DNA of 64,000 nt, from NCBI RefSeq assembly GCF_002266855.1, contig NZ_NGJN01000006.1, positions 202,451-266,450 on the forward strand. Reading direction: 5' to 3'. Origin of the DNA: Winogradskyella aurantia (GTDB taxonomy: Bacteria; Bacteroidota; Bacteroidia; Flavobacteriales; Flavobacteriaceae). The notes below the pieces were generated by a model. It did not search any database. It saw only the letters and a list, made by a program, of their open reading frames with translations, and was not told the DNA's origin. Both the position numbers and the translations under genes were made by a program. The first letter of the stretch is position 1, and the number at the start of each line of letters is the position of its first letter. Below, piece after piece: positions 46,146 to 55,788 of the stretch.

Positions 46146-47204
46146 ATGAAAGTAATTAAATTTAGTGGTTTAATTCTCTTGCTCATAGGTTTATTAATGG
46201 CTTGCGAGGAAGAAGACCCAAGGACAGTAGATTTTGTAGAGCGAGATAGGACAGAGCAACAAGCTGCTGACAAGGACTCTATATTACAATACCTATCAAC
46301 CCATTATTACAATTCGGGCTTCTTTCAACAAGGCACGAATTATACCTATGAAGATATAGAAATTGCTGAATTACCAGTTGATGAGAACGGGAATTATCTT
46401 GATTTGCCAGATCCCGCTAATAACACCCTATTATTGAATGCTGTAGAAACCTATACTTCCGTTTTTAGAGATACAGAATATGAGTACTACATCTTGAGGA
46501 TAAATCAAGGAGGTGGCGAATCTCCGCAATTTACGGATGCAATAAGATATAGATTTGAAGGAACTGTAATAGAGAGTCAAATAGTTTTTCAATCTATTAG
46601 CTCACCAGATATTTTAGATCTTCAGTCTGATGGATTTAGTACGTTAGGTGCTATAAGAGGGTGGCAATTGGTCATACCTTCATTTCAAACTTCGGAGGAT
46701 TTCACTACGGGTATTGATGGTGTAGTTAATTTCAATAATTATGGGTTGGGTGTTATGTTTTTACCTTCCGGATTGGCTTATTTCTCTGGGGCTTTACCAG
46801 ATTTGCCACAATATTCTAACCTAATTTTTAAATTTGAACTTTTACAATATCAAGAGGTTGATCATGAGTCCGATGGCCTGCCTTCTTATGTTGAAGACTT
46901 AGATGCTAATTTATCAGTTATTGATGACGATACAGATGGGGATGGTATTGCAAACTACATCGATGGAAACGATGATGGTGATTCGGTTCTTACATTTAAC
47001 GAATTACTGCCAACACAATATATTGTAGATACGACAATAGGAGAGACAGAGCCTGAGCTAGCAAGTAATGAATATGAACTTAACAGAACAACTGTTAATG
47101 GTATCATCACAATTAATACGGTTACTGCCGTGGATTCTAATGATGACGGCCTTCCCGATTATTTGGATCCTGAGATTGAAATAAATTACAATGAGGGTCA
47201 ATAA
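46146..47204 (+). CDS. FKBP-type lipoprotein with calcium-binding TSP3-like repeats
   Basis: A 352-residue predicted lipoprotein, lipobox LLMAC with the cysteine near 20. Residues about 95-240 look like a degenerate FKBP fold (IRYRFEGTVIES, GAIRGWQLVIPSF, GVMFLPSGLAYFSG, NLIFKFELLQY). The C-terminus carries DxDxDG-type thrombospondin-3-like repeats (DDDTDGDGIANYIDGNDDGD, later DSNDDGLPDYLDPE), which bind calcium in other proteins. ATG 46146 is chosen since the signal peptide starts there; an upstream in-frame start at 46086 would add 20 unrelated residues. Catalytic isomerase activity is uncertain. Confidence 0.8.
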   Translation: MKVIKFSGLILLLIGLLMACEEEDPRTVDFVERDRTEQQAADKDSILQYLSTHYYNSGFFQQGTNYTYEDIEIAELPVDENGNYLDLPDPANNTLLLNAVETYTSVFRDTEYEYYILRINQGGGESPQFTDAIRYRFEGTVIESQIVFQSISSPDILDLQSDGFSTLGAIRGWQLVIPSFQTSEDFTTGIDGVVNFNNYGLGVMFLPSGLAYFSGALPDLPQYSNLIFKFELLQYQEVDHESDGLPSYVEDLDANLSVIDDDTDGDGIANYIDGNDDGDSVLTFNELLPTQYIVDTTIGETEPELASNEYELNRTTVNGIITINTVTAVDSNDDGLPDYLDPEIEINYNEGQ

Positions 47205-47230
47205 AAATTTCGCAAGACTTTATTGATAAA

Positions 47231-47259
47231 AAAAAGCTGCCCATATAAAGCAGCTTTTT
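47231..47259. terminator. Bidirectional terminator
   Basis: A 10-bp perfect stem (AAAAAGCTGC / GCAGCTTTTT) with a 9-base loop and flanking A and T runs. It serves the FKBP-like gene and the convergent beta-barrel gene. Confidence 0.85.
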
Positions 47260-47265
47260 CTTTTT

Positions 47266-47865
47266 TTAAAAGGCAACTGATAAACTGAGGATGAGTTGAT
47301 CAGGTCTTGTATCTATTCTCCCTACCGTAGCGGGACCAAAGTTGTTGTCAATAAAAGTGGCTTCATTCTCGTTGAACCCTCGCTCGTATCTCAAATCAAT
47401 ACCTATTTTATTGAAATTAACACCAACTCCAAAGTTTAGTCCCATGGAGAAATCATTTTCAATGTCATCAATAGTAATGCCGTCAAATTCTGAGTCTAAA
47501 ATATATTGCAAGGAGGGTCCAGCAAAAACACTGAGCGGACCAATGACTTTTATGCCAACCAAGAGAGGGGCGTCAATTTTCTTTACGGAGAAGTCACGGC
47601 TATCGTAGTCGCTCTTGGTTGCCGTATACACTAATTCAGGTCTAAAGTATACGCGGTTGCCAAGTTTACCAAAAACACCTAAATGATAACCAATATTTCT
47701 ATCGGGATTTTGGGCGTTAGCTGAAATGGACTCAAAATAATCACCATTCCCACTATAATTTAATCCACCTTTAATACCGAAGGAACTACCTATTTGTCCT
47801 GACGCTATTGACGTAGATAGTATAATAAATAAACCTAAAAAAAGTACTGACTTTAAATTCTTCAT
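47266..47865 (-). CDS. Outer-membrane beta-barrel (porin-family) protein
   Basis: A 199-residue outer-membrane protein with a signal peptide (about 1-24, ending ASGQ) and alternating hydrophobic strands ending in SLSVAF. The FGIKGGLNYSG opening and GIDLRYERGF strand are common in Bacteroidota PorT/OMP_b-brl_2 proteins. ATG 47865 is chosen because the signal peptide begins there; the frame extends 8 residues further upstream. Its function is unknown. It ends 6 bases from the shared terminator. Confidence 0.85.
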   Translation of the reverse strand: MKNLKSVLFLGLFIILSTSIASGQIGSSFGIKGGLNYSGNGDYFESISANAQNPDRNIGYHLGVFGKLGNRVYFRPELVYTATKSDYDSRDFSVKKIDAPLLVGIKVIGPLSVFAGPSLQYILDSEFDGITIDDIENDFSMGLNFGVGVNFNKIGIDLRYERGFNENEATFIDNNFGPATVGRIDTRPDQLILSLSVAF

Positions 47866-47918
47866 GACATTAGTTTTAAATTTAGACAACTAACATCATA
47901 AACGGTGCCATTTAATAC

Positions 47919-48872
47919 TTATTTTCTCTTAAGAACATTTTTTACCGCTTTTTCTATGGCCGCACTGTTAAGTCCGTACTTGGCTAAAAGTTGGGCAGGT
48001 GTGCCAGATTCACCGAAAGTATCGTTGGTTGCAACAAATTCTTGAGGCGTTGGTTTATTTTGACTTAAAACCCGTGCTACACTTTCACCAAGCCCACCGT
48101 AATAATTGTGTTCTTCAGCTGTTACAATACAACCCGTTTTAGAAACAGATTCTAATATAGCTTCCTTGTCCAGTGGTTTTATGGTATGGATGTTAATGAC
48201 TTCAGCAGAGATGCCCGAATCGTTTAGCACTTTTGACGCTTCTAAAGCTTCCCATACCAAGTGACCGGTAGCAACGATAGTGACATCTGTACCTTCTGTG
48301 AGTTTTACGGCCTTTCCTATTTCGAAAGCGCCATTATCAGGTGTAAAATTCGGGACCTTAGGTCTACCAAACCTTAAATATACAGGACCTTTGTGTTCTG
48401 CAATCGCAAGAGTAGCAGCTTTAGTTTGATTAAAGTCGCAGGTATTAATGACCGTCATGCCAGGAAGCATTTTCATTAGACCTATATCTTCCAAGATTTG
48501 ATGGGTTGCGCCATCCTCGCCTAGAGTAACACCTGCGTGCGATGCACAAATCTTAACGTTCTTACCGGAATAAGCTATGCTTTGTCGAATTTGATCGTAT
48601 ACACGGCCTGTGGAAAAGTTAGCAAACGTACCGGTGAAAGGAATTTTCCCGCCAATGGTCATACCTGCTGCAATACCCATCATGTTCGCTTCGGCAATAC
48701 CAACCTGAAAAAATCGCTCAGGATGATTAGCCTTAAAGTCGTCCATTTTCAGCGAACCAGTTAAATCTGCACATAGGGCCACCACATTGTTATTTGATTT
48801 TCCAAGCTCTGTTAACCCAGCTCCAAAACCTGACCTTGTATCCTTACTTCCTGAATTTGTATATATTTTCAT
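47919..48872 (-). CDS. Transketolase, C-terminal subunit
   Basis: The pyrimidine-binding and C-terminal domains of a split transketolase, 317 residues. The TPP-activating glutamate lies in FFQVGIAEANMMGIAAGM. The trailing SKTGCIVTAEEHNYYGGLGESV is the usual C-domain. It pairs with the N-terminal subunit 20 bases upstream, together equal to one full transketolase. It acts in the pentose phosphate pathway; DXS is excluded by length and motif order. Confidence 0.93.
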   Translation of the reverse strand: MKIYTNSGSKDTRSGFGAGLTELGKSNNNVVALCADLTGSLKMDDFKANHPERFFQVGIAEANMMGIAAGMTIGGKIPFTGTFANFSTGRVYDQIRQSIAYSGKNVKICASHAGVTLGEDGATHQILEDIGLMKMLPGMTVINTCDFNQTKAATLAIAEHKGPVYLRFGRPKVPNFTPDNGAFEIGKAVKLTEGTDVTIVATGHLVWEALEASKVLNDSGISAEVINIHTIKPLDKEAILESVSKTGCIVTAEEHNYYGGLGESVARVLSQNKPTPQEFVATNDTFGESGTPAQLLAKYGLNSAAIEKAVKNVLKRK

Positions 48873-48892
48873 GTCTTTTAATGCGTTGCAGA

Positions 48893-49738
48893 TTAATAAT
48901 CTCCTAGTGTTTCTTTGTTTTGAGCTAATCCTATAGCCAATTGGTCGTCATTAGGGGCCTTACCATGCCATGCATGTGTATGCATCATAAAGTCAACCCC
49001 ATGACCCATTACAGTTTTTAATAAAACACAGACCGGTTTTCCATCACCTGTAAAGGATTTGGCTTTTGTCATCCCCTCAAGAACAGACTTAATATTATTG
49101 CCATCTTCAATTTCAACCACGAGCCACCCAAAAGCTTCAAATTTTGCCTTTATGTTACCCATTGGTAATACATTATCAGTAGAGCCATCAATTTGCTGGC
49201 CATTGAGGTCTACAGTTGAAATAAGATTGTCAATTTTATTAGCTGCTGCGTACATTATGGCTTCCCAGTTTTGACCTTCCTGTAACTCTCCATCACCGTG
49301 CAGACTATAGATCAAATGAGAGTCTTTATTTAGTTTTTTTGTTTCGGCTGCACCTATTGCTACGGACATGCCTTGACCTAGAGAACCTGAGGCAATTCTT
49401 ATACCTGGCAGACCTTCATGTGTCGTTGGGTGCCCTTGTAGCCTAGAATCAATCAACCTGAAAGTATTTAATTCTTCAATTGGAAAATAACCTGACCGGG
49501 CTAGAACACTATAATAAACCGGTGAAATATGACCATTAGACAAAAAGAACAAATCTTCATCTATTCCATCCATATGGAAACCTTCCGTAGTTTTCATAAT
49601 AGCTTGGTAAAGCGCTACTAAAAATTCTGTACAACCTAATGATCCACCAGGGTGGCCTGAATTCACTTTGTGGACCATCCGTAGGATATCTCTCCTTACC
49701 TGCGTAGCTAAGTCTTCTAATTCTTGAATATTTGGCAT
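48893..49738 (-). CDS. Transketolase, N-terminal subunit
   Basis: A 281-residue TPP-binding half of a split transketolase. The motifs are VNSGHPGGSLG, and GDGELQEGQNWEAIMYAA, the TPP/Mg motif, with the Asn in DLNGQQIDG. The split arrangement is common in Bacteroidota and Firmicutes. It begins with its own promoter and leads the two-gene operon. Confidence 0.94.
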   Translation of the reverse strand: MPNIQELEDLATQVRRDILRMVHKVNSGHPGGSLGCTEFLVALYQAIMKTTEGFHMDGIDEDLFFLSNGHISPVYYSVLARSGYFPIEELNTFRLIDSRLQGHPTTHEGLPGIRIASGSLGQGMSVAIGAAETKKLNKDSHLIYSLHGDGELQEGQNWEAIMYAAANKIDNLISTVDLNGQQIDGSTDNVLPMGNIKAKFEAFGWLVVEIEDGNNIKSVLEGMTKAKSFTGDGKPVCVLLKTVMGHGVDFMMHTHAWHGKAPNDDQLAIGLAQNKETLGDY

Positions 49739-49761
49739 TGTATGACTCTTAAATTTCGGTA

Positions 49762-49791
49762 CAAAAATAAGTTTTTAATGATGCTGTACAA
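49762..49791 (-). promoter_or_regulatory. Promoter of the split transketolase operon
   Basis: Minus strand TTG (49791-49789), 19 bases, TATTTTTG (49769-49762): full consensus match, 23 bases from the ATG. Confidence 0.65.
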
Positions 49792-49877
49792 GTCACGAAT
49801 CTCTTCACTTATTAACGATTTCAATGATTTGCTAACAATTTTGAATTTAATTAAGATGCCAATGCTCAGGAGTTATT

Positions 49878-49885
49878 TATATTTG
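49878..49885 (+). promoter_or_regulatory. Candidate -7 element for tgt
   Basis: TATATTTG, an exact -7 consensus, lies 19 bases before the tgt ATG. No TTG at the usual distance. Confidence 0.4.
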
Positions 49886-49904
49886 CGCTCATACGCATTA
49901 GTTG

Positions 49905-51035
49905 ATGGAGTTTAAACAATTAGCAAATGATAAGGAATCTAAGGCCAGGGCGGGTTTAATAACAACGGACCACGGGACTATTGAAACACCTATTTTTATG
50001 CCAGTGGGTACGGTAGCTTCTGTTAAAGGTGTTCATCAAAGGGAATTGAAAAATGATATCAATCCAGACATAATCTTGGGAAACACCTACCATTTGTACT
50101 TGAGACCTCAAACAACTATTCTAGAAGAAGCTGGAGGTCTCCACAAGTTTATGAATTGGGATAGAAATATTTTAACGGACTCTGGAGGATATCAAGTGTA
50201 CTCCTTATCTGCTAATAGAAAGATAAAGGAAGAAGGCGTTAAGTTCAAATCGCATATTGATGGCAGTTATCACGTCTTTACACCAGAGAATGTTATGGAA
50301 ATACAACGTTCTATTGGTGCAGACATTATTATGGCTTTTGATGAATGCACGCCTTATCCTTGTGATTATAATTATGCTAAACGGTCAATGCACATGACTC
50401 ATAGATGGTTAGATCGTTGTATGCAGCATTTGAAAACATTACCTTTTAAGTACGACTATGCTCAAACTTTTTTCCCTATAGTTCAAGGGAGCACCTATAA
50501 AGATTTGCGACGACAATCTGCAGAATATATAGCCAATGTAGGTGCAGAGGGAAATGCTATTGGAGGTTTGTCTGTTGGAGAGCCTGCAGAGGAAATGTAT
50601 GCTATGACCGAAGTGGTTTGTGATATCCTGCCGCAAGATAAGCCAAGGTATCTTATGGGAGTGGGAACACCTATCAATATTTTAGAAAATATTGCGTTAG
50701 GTGTAGATATGTTTGATTGTGTTATGCCAACACGTAATGCTAGGAATGGTATGCTTTTCACAGCCAACGGTACAATAAATATAAAGAACAAAAAATGGGA
50801 GAATGATTTCAGTCCAATAGATGACATGGGAATCACATTTGTAGACACAGACTACAGTAAGGCCTATTTAAAGCATTTGTTTTCGGTTAACGAATTATTA
50901 GGAAAACAGATAGCCACCATTCATAATCTTGGATTTTATTTATGGCTGGTGAGAGAAGCCAGAAAACATATTATTGATGGTGATTTTGGTGTTTGGAAAG
51001 ATATCATGGTGAAACAAATGGATAAACGATTATAA
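49905..51035 (+). CDS. tgt: tRNA-guanine(34) transglycosylase, zinc-site cysteines replaced
   Basis: Exchanges guanine 34 for preQ1 in tRNAs with GUN anticodons. The 376-residue TIM barrel keeps the catalytic residues: D92 in TDSGGYQV and the nucleophile D271 in FDCVMPTRNARNG, with GGLSVGE also intact. The C-terminal zinc motif CxCxxC is absent: aligned by the flanking SPIDD and DYSKAYLKHL, the three cysteines become G309, T311 and D314, although the fourth ligand His (H340 in TIHNL) remains. The ATG at 49905 is used; a TTG precedes it. lptF/G-type gene follows after 3 bases. Confidence 0.95.
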   Translation: MEFKQLANDKESKARAGLITTDHGTIETPIFMPVGTVASVKGVHQRELKNDINPDIILGNTYHLYLRPQTTILEEAGGLHKFMNWDRNILTDSGGYQVYSLSANRKIKEEGVKFKSHIDGSYHVFTPENVMEIQRSIGADIIMAFDECTPYPCDYNYAKRSMHMTHRWLDRCMQHLKTLPFKYDYAQTFFPIVQGSTYKDLRRQSAEYIANVGAEGNAIGGLSVGEPAEEMYAMTEVVCDILPQDKPRYLMGVGTPINILENIALGVDMFDCVMPTRNARNGMLFTANGTINIKNKKWENDFSPIDDMGITFVDTDYSKAYLKHLFSVNELLGKQIATIHNLGFYLWLVREARKHIIDGDFGVWKDIMVKQMDKRL

Positions 51036-51038
51036 TAG

Positions 51039-52115
51039 GTGAAGATTTTAGATTGGTACATATTAAAGCGATACTTGTTGACATTTGTTATGATGCTCCT
51101 ATTGTTTATTCCTATTGGTATTACGGTAGATTTATCGGAGAAAGTAGGGAAAATACTTGAAAATAAGGCGCCCTTTGATGAGGTAGTAGCCTATTACCTT
51201 GATTTTACGGTATATTTTGCCAATTTACTGTTTCCTCTATTTTTATTTTTATCGGTCATATGGTTTACTTCTAAGTTGGCTAATAATACAGAAATAGTTG
51301 CGTTTTTAAGTTCTGGTGTGTCGTTTACGAGATTCTTGAGACCCTATTTGATTGGGGCTACTATAGTGGCATCTTTTGCACTGTTTTTAGGTATGTTCCT
51401 TGCCCCATATGCTAGTAAAGGATTCAATGAATTTAAATATACTTATCTTAAAAAGAACAAGAATATTCAACAGACTAGGGATGTTTATCGTCAGATTAAC
51501 GATAATGATATTATTTATGTGAGCAATTTTGTGGCCCAAAGTAAATCGGGAATGAATTTTACTTATGAGCATTTTGAAGGCAATGAGTTGAAGTACAAAA
51601 TATTTGCAGATAATATTAGGTACATTGAAGAGGATTCCACCTACCGTTTAACACGTTACGTAAAGCGTAGCTTTGAGAATGGAGTTGAGAGCATTGAGCA
51701 AGAACGAAGTAAGGAATTGGTTTTTCCATTTGAACTCGAAGATTTGACACCTGTAGAATATGCAGCAGAGACAAAGCCTTATGGCGAACTTTTAGATTTT
51801 ATTAAAGCAGAAAAAAGACGTGGTTCGTCAAACATTGGGCGCTATGAAGTTGTTAAGCTTAAAAAATGGAGTCTACCGGTTTCAATATTTATTTTAACTA
51901 TTATCGCTGTTGCTGTTTCCTCCGTAAAACGAAGAGGAGGTATGGGCGTAAACTTAGCATTTGGTATTGCCATAGCCATGGTCTTTGTGTTTTTTGATAA
52001 GGTATTTGGCGTCATGGCAGAGCAGTCCAATTTTCCGCCTCTGATAGCAGTCTGGTTTCCTAATGCAATATTTGGTATTTTAGCCATATACATGCTGCAA
52101 AATGCCAAACGCTAA
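51039..52115 (+). CDS. LptF/LptG family lipopolysaccharide export permease
   Basis: A 358-residue inner-membrane component of the LPS export ABC system. The opening ILDWYILKRYLLTFVMMLLLF is typical of YjgP/YjgQ proteins. Three N-terminal TM segments, a periplasmic beta-jellyroll (about 130-270) and three C-terminal TM segments follow. Whether it is LptF or LptG cannot be decided. It starts at GTG 51039, 3 bases after tgt, and overlaps the next gene by 14 bases. Confidence 0.93.
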   Translation: MKILDWYILKRYLLTFVMMLLLFIPIGITVDLSEKVGKILENKAPFDEVVAYYLDFTVYFANLLFPLFLFLSVIWFTSKLANNTEIVAFLSSGVSFTRFLRPYLIGATIVASFALFLGMFLAPYASKGFNEFKYTYLKKNKNIQQTRDVYRQINDNDIIYVSNFVAQSKSGMNFTYEHFEGNELKYKIFADNIRYIEEDSTYRLTRYVKRSFENGVESIEQERSKELVFPFELEDLTPVEYAAETKPYGELLDFIKAEKRRGSSNIGRYEVVKLKKWSLPVSIFILTIIAVAVSSVKRRGGMGVNLAFGIAIAMVFVFFDKVFGVMAEQSNFPPLIAVWFPNAIFGILAIYMLQNAKR

Positions 52116-53010
52116 ATTAAAGCATTACCTCCATTTACATTTCCTGGTTTTTATTGCCGGTTTTACAGCCATTTTAGGTGAACTGATTTCAATTGGTTCT
52201 CTTGAATTGGTTTGGTATAGAATGGCAATTGCTGGTATTTTAATGTTTGCTTTTATCAAATTGATTAGGCTAGACATAAGGGTTAGTAAAAAAAACATAA
52301 TGCAATTTTCAGTGGCTGGTGTAATCGTAGCTCTTCACTGGATAACTTTTTTTGAATCCATCAATCAAGCTAATGTTTCCATAGCTTTAGCCATGTTTTC
52401 ATCTGGTGCTTTTTTTGCCTCCTTTATTGAACCCATTTTTTTTAAACGTCGCATATTAGCGTATGAAATTCTTTTTGGCATTATCGTAGTTATAGGTGTT
52501 TTTCTTATAACGAGTAGTGAGATAAGGTATATCAATGGTATCATTCTAGGGCTTTTATCGGCTTTACTTTCAACACTATTTGCAGTTATAAATGGTCGCT
52601 TTATAGAAAAACATAATTCAACGGTCATTTCATTTTATGAATTTATAAGTGGAGTTGTATTCTTAACCGTATTTATTCTAATATCAGGAGGGTCGTTTAA
52701 TTCAGATTTCTTCACGCTTTCAGCATCAGATTGGATTTATATTGTTATCCTAGCATCCGTTTGTACGGCTTATGCATTTATTGGTGCGGTTGAGGTTATG
52801 CGACACATCAGTCCGTTTACAGTCATTTTGAGTTATAACTTAGAGCCGCTTTATGGTATTGCACTGGCTATGATTTTATTTTCTGAGAATGAGCAGATGT
52901 CCGCTCAATTTTATATAGGAGCGCTACTTGTTTTAACAGCTGTTCTTTTTGATGCCATTCTAAAAAATAGCAAATATCGAAAACGGAAAAGGCGCATCAT
53001 AACCGATTAA
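52102..53010 (+). CDS. DMT-superfamily (EamA) transporter
   Basis: A 302-residue membrane protein with about ten TM helices in two EamA repeats (about 8-135 and about 148-290). Typical segments are ELVWYRMAIAGILMF, ALHWITFFESINQANVSIALAMFSSGAFF and LEPLYGIALAMILFSE. It probably exports metabolites or amino acids; the substrate is unknown. It overlaps the LptF/G stop by 14 bases, so it may be translated from the same transcript as tgt. Confidence 0.92.
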   Translation: MPNAKLKHYLHLHFLVFIAGFTAILGELISIGSLELVWYRMAIAGILMFAFIKLIRLDIRVSKKNIMQFSVAGVIVALHWITFFESINQANVSIALAMFSSGAFFASFIEPIFFKRRILAYEILFGIIVVIGVFLITSSEIRYINGIILGLLSALLSTLFAVINGRFIEKHNSTVISFYEFISGVVFLTVFILISGGSFNSDFFTLSASDWIYIVILASVCTAYAFIGAVEVMRHISPFTVILSYNLEPLYGIALAMILFSENEQMSAQFYIGALLVLTAVLFDAILKNSKYRKRKRRIITD

Positions 53011-53060
53011 AGTTTTTATATTTGTAGCTATAAACTAACTAACGAATATCTAACTTCAAT

Positions 53061-54014
53061 ATGGAATACTTAGAGTTTGAATTACCGATTAAAGAGCTCG
53101 AAGAACAGCTAGATAAGTGTCAGATTATAGGTAAAGAAAGTGATGTTGATGTTACTGAGACCTGCAAGCAGATTGAAAAGAAACTCGCTGAAACTAAAAA
53201 GGAAATCTATAAAAACCTTACGGCATGGCAGCGTGTTCAATTGTCTAGGCATCCTAACAGACCTTATACCTTAGACCATATTAAAGCGCTTTGTGGCGAT
53301 TCTTGGTTAGAGCTACATGGCGATAGAAACGTAAAAGATGATAAGGCTATGATTGGTGGCCTAGGTAAAATAGGTGATCAATCCTATATGTTTATCGGCC
53401 AGCAAAAGGGTTACAACACCAAGACAAGGCAATATAGAAATTTTGGAATGTCCAATCCTGAAGGCTATCGTAAGGCCTTAAGACTAATGAAATCAGCTGA
53501 GAAATTCGGTATCCCTGTAGTTACATTGATTGATACGCCTGGAGCATATCCTGGATTAGAGGCTGAGGAACGTGGCCAAGGCGAAGCTATTGCGCGAAAT
53601 ATTTTAGAAATGACTAGGCTGAAAGTCCCTATTATAACTGTGATTATTGGTGAAGGTGCTTCTGGTGGAGCTCTTGGGATTGGTGTTGGAGACAAGGTTT
53701 TGATGTTAGAGAATACCTGGTACTCTGTAATTTCACCTGAATCTTGTTCGTCTATTTTATGGAGAAGCTGGGAATATAAGGAACAAGCTGCAGAAGCCTT
53801 GAAGTTAACTGCAAAGGATATGAAGCGTATGAAACTTGTGGATCAAATTATAAAAGAACCATTAGGTGGAGCGCACACGGATAGGGAAAAGACATTTATT
53901 GCTGTTAGAGATGCAATAGTATCCTCATACGAAGAACTTAAAAACTTATCACCAAAACAATTGGTAAAGCAACGCATGGAAAAATATGAGCATATGGGTG
54001 TCTTTAAGGACTAA
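53061..54014 (+). CDS. accA: Acetyl-CoA carboxylase carboxyltransferase subunit alpha
   Basis: The alpha half of the carboxyltransferase that makes malonyl-CoA for fatty-acid synthesis. At 317 residues it matches AccA: coiled-coil N-terminus, [62 protein letters not shown] and [15 protein letters not shown]. accD is not in the window. A TATATTTG -7-like element (53017-53024) and a terminator bracket the gene. Confidence 0.96.
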   Translation: MEYLEFELPIKELEEQLDKCQIIGKESDVDVTETCKQIEKKLAETKKEIYKNLTAWQRVQLSRHPNRPYTLDHIKALCGDSWLELHGDRNVKDDKAMIGGLGKIGDQSYMFIGQQKGYNTKTRQYRNFGMSNPEGYRKALRLMKSAEKFGIPVVTLIDTPGAYPGLEAEERGQGEAIARNILEMTRLKVPIITVIIGEGASGGALGIGVGDKVLMLENTWYSVISPESCSSILWRSWEYKEQAAEALKLTAKDMKRMKLVDQIIKEPLGGAHTDREKTFIAVRDAIVSSYEELKNLSPKQLVKQRMEKYEHMGVFKD

Positions 54015-54041
54015 AACCTCTAGCCATAAGTAACTTAGGAA

Positions 54042-54069
54042 ACTGAAGTTTTTAACTTCGGTTTTTTTT
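54042..54069 (+). terminator. Terminator after accA
   Basis: A 9-bp stem (ACTGAAGTT / AACTTCGGT, one T-G pair) with a 3-base loop followed by a long T run. Confidence 0.82.
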
Positions 54070-54169
54070 ATCCTTATTAACAATATATTTGAGTTATTAA
54101 CAGTTAGATTGTTAATGAGCTGTTCAAATCCAGATGCACATAAAATCAATTACATCGATACTATTTAGC

Positions 54170-54177
54170 TACTTTTG
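54170..54177 (+). promoter_or_regulatory. Candidate -7 element for dnaB
   Basis: TACTTTTG fits TAnnTTTG, 6 bases before the dnaB ATG, implying a very short leader. No clear -33 was found. Confidence 0.35.
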
Positions 54178-54183
54178 TGACTT

Positions 54184-55716
54184 ATGAAACAACCCAACCC
54201 AGTATCAGGCTATAAAGTAGATAAAAGCTCAATCATCAGTTTAGAGAAAGGTAAAATACCTCCGCAAGCTATTGATTTAGAAGAGGTTGTGCTTGGTGCT
54301 ATGATGATCGATAAGAAAGGTGTGGATGAAGTTATTGATATTTTAAGTCCAGATGCCTTCTACAAAGATGCTCACAGATATATTTTTGAAGCCATCTTTA
54401 AACTATTTGAAAATAGTCAGCCTGTTGACTTATTAACCGTTTCTAGCCAACTCAAAAAAGATGAGAAACTGGATATGGTCGGGGGTGATTTTTACCTTAT
54501 TTCCCTTACCCAAAGAGTGTCATCTTCTGCTCATATTGAATTCCATGCACGTATAATTCTCCAAAAATACATTCAGCGAAGTTTGATTAAAATTTCAAAT
54601 GAAATAATTGAGGAGGCTTATGATGAGACTAAGGATGTATTTGATTTGCTCGATAATGCTGAAGCCAAACTTTATGAAGTTACCCAGGGTAATGTCAAAA
54701 AATCGACTGAAACAGCTCAGAGCCTTGTAATTCAGGCCAAGAAGAAAATTGAAGAGATTTCTAATAAGGAAGGTTTAAGTGGTATTCCATCAGGATTTGA
54801 TAAGGTAGACAAATTGACCTCAGGTTGGCAACCTTCAGATTTGGTTATTGTTGCCGCTCGCCCTGGTATGGGTAAAACTGCATTAACACTAACCATGGCG
54901 CGGAATATTGCTGTGAATAAAAATATTCCGGTAGCCTTCTTCTCGTTAGAGATGTCTTCGGTGCAGTTAATTACAAGATTAATTTCTAGCGAAACCGGTT
55001 TGTCATCAGAAAAACTGAGAACGGGCAAATTAGAAAAGCACGAATGGGAACAACTCAATGTTAAGGTAAAAACACTTGAAAAAGCACCTTTATTTATAGA
55101 CGATACCCCATCACTGAGTATTTTTGATTTAAGGGCAAAGGCACGTCGATTATCATCCCAATATGGCATTAAGCTTATAGTTATTGATTATTTACAATTA
55201 ATGACCGCGGGTGGAAGTCAAAAAGGAGGTAATCGCGAACAAGAAATTTCTACCATCTCAAGAAATTTAAAGGCTCTAGCGAAAGAATTGGATGTCCCAG
55301 TTATTGCTTTGTCGCAGTTATCTCGAGCTGTTGAAACACGGGGTGGAAGTAAACGACCGCTACTATCTGATTTGCGCGAATCTGGAGCTATTGAACAAGA
55401 TGCGGATATTGTCTCTTTTATTTACAGACCAGAATACTATAAAATTGATGAATGGGATGATGAGGAGCGTTCACCAACTGAAGGCCAGGCCGAATTTATC
55501 GTGGCTAAGCACAGAAATGGGGGTCTAGATAATATTAGATTGAAATTTATTGGTCATCTCGGTAAGTTCGATAACTTAGACGATTTCGATACACCATTTG
55601 GTGAGTTTCATTCCAAAATGAATGCGGCTGCAAACGATGATACATTTAAACCAGATTCTTTCCCGTCGGCGTCAGACGCTTTCGATGGTCCAGAGGATGA
55701 TGGCGTTCCCTTTTAG
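54184..55716 (+). CDS. dnaB: Replicative DNA helicase DnaB
   Basis: The hexameric 5'-3' helicase of the replication fork. The 510-residue protein has an N-terminal domain (about 30-135: PPQAIDLEEVVLGAMMID), a linker, and a RecA-like ATPase domain (about 195-480). Walker A is ARPGMGKTAL, followed by the family blocks VAFFSLEMSS and LIVIDYLQLM. The SRAVETRGGSKRPLLSDLRESGAIEQDAD block follows. A flexible acidic tail (about 485-510) ends the chain. No intein is present. Confidence 0.97.
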   Translation: MKQPNPVSGYKVDKSSIISLEKGKIPPQAIDLEEVVLGAMMIDKKGVDEVIDILSPDAFYKDAHRYIFEAIFKLFENSQPVDLLTVSSQLKKDEKLDMVGGDFYLISLTQRVSSSAHIEFHARIILQKYIQRSLIKISNEIIEEAYDETKDVFDLLDNAEAKLYEVTQGNVKKSTETAQSLVIQAKKKIEEISNKEGLSGIPSGFDKVDKLTSGWQPSDLVIVAARPGMGKTALTLTMARNIAVNKNIPVAFFSLEMSSVQLITRLISSETGLSSEKLRTGKLEKHEWEQLNVKVKTLEKAPLFIDDTPSLSIFDLRAKARRLSSQYGIKLIVIDYLQLMTAGGSQKGGNREQEISTISRNLKALAKELDVPVIALSQLSRAVETRGGSKRPLLSDLRESGAIEQDADIVSFIYRPEYYKIDEWDDEERSPTEGQAEFIVAKHRNGGLDNIRLKFIGHLGKFDNLDDFDTPFGEFHSKMNAAANDDTFKPDSFPSASDAFDGPEDDGVPF

Positions 55717-55751
55717 CAATATTTTATATAAGTATAACGTCTATTTTGACG

Positions 55752-55759
55752 TATCTTTG
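55752..55759 (+). promoter_or_regulatory. Candidate -7 element for the AI-2E-type permease
   Basis: TATCTTTG, 29 bases upstream of the ATG at 55789. No clear -33 was found. Confidence 0.35.
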
Positions 55760-55788
55760 TGTTTCGCTATAACAAAGAATGCTGCCTC

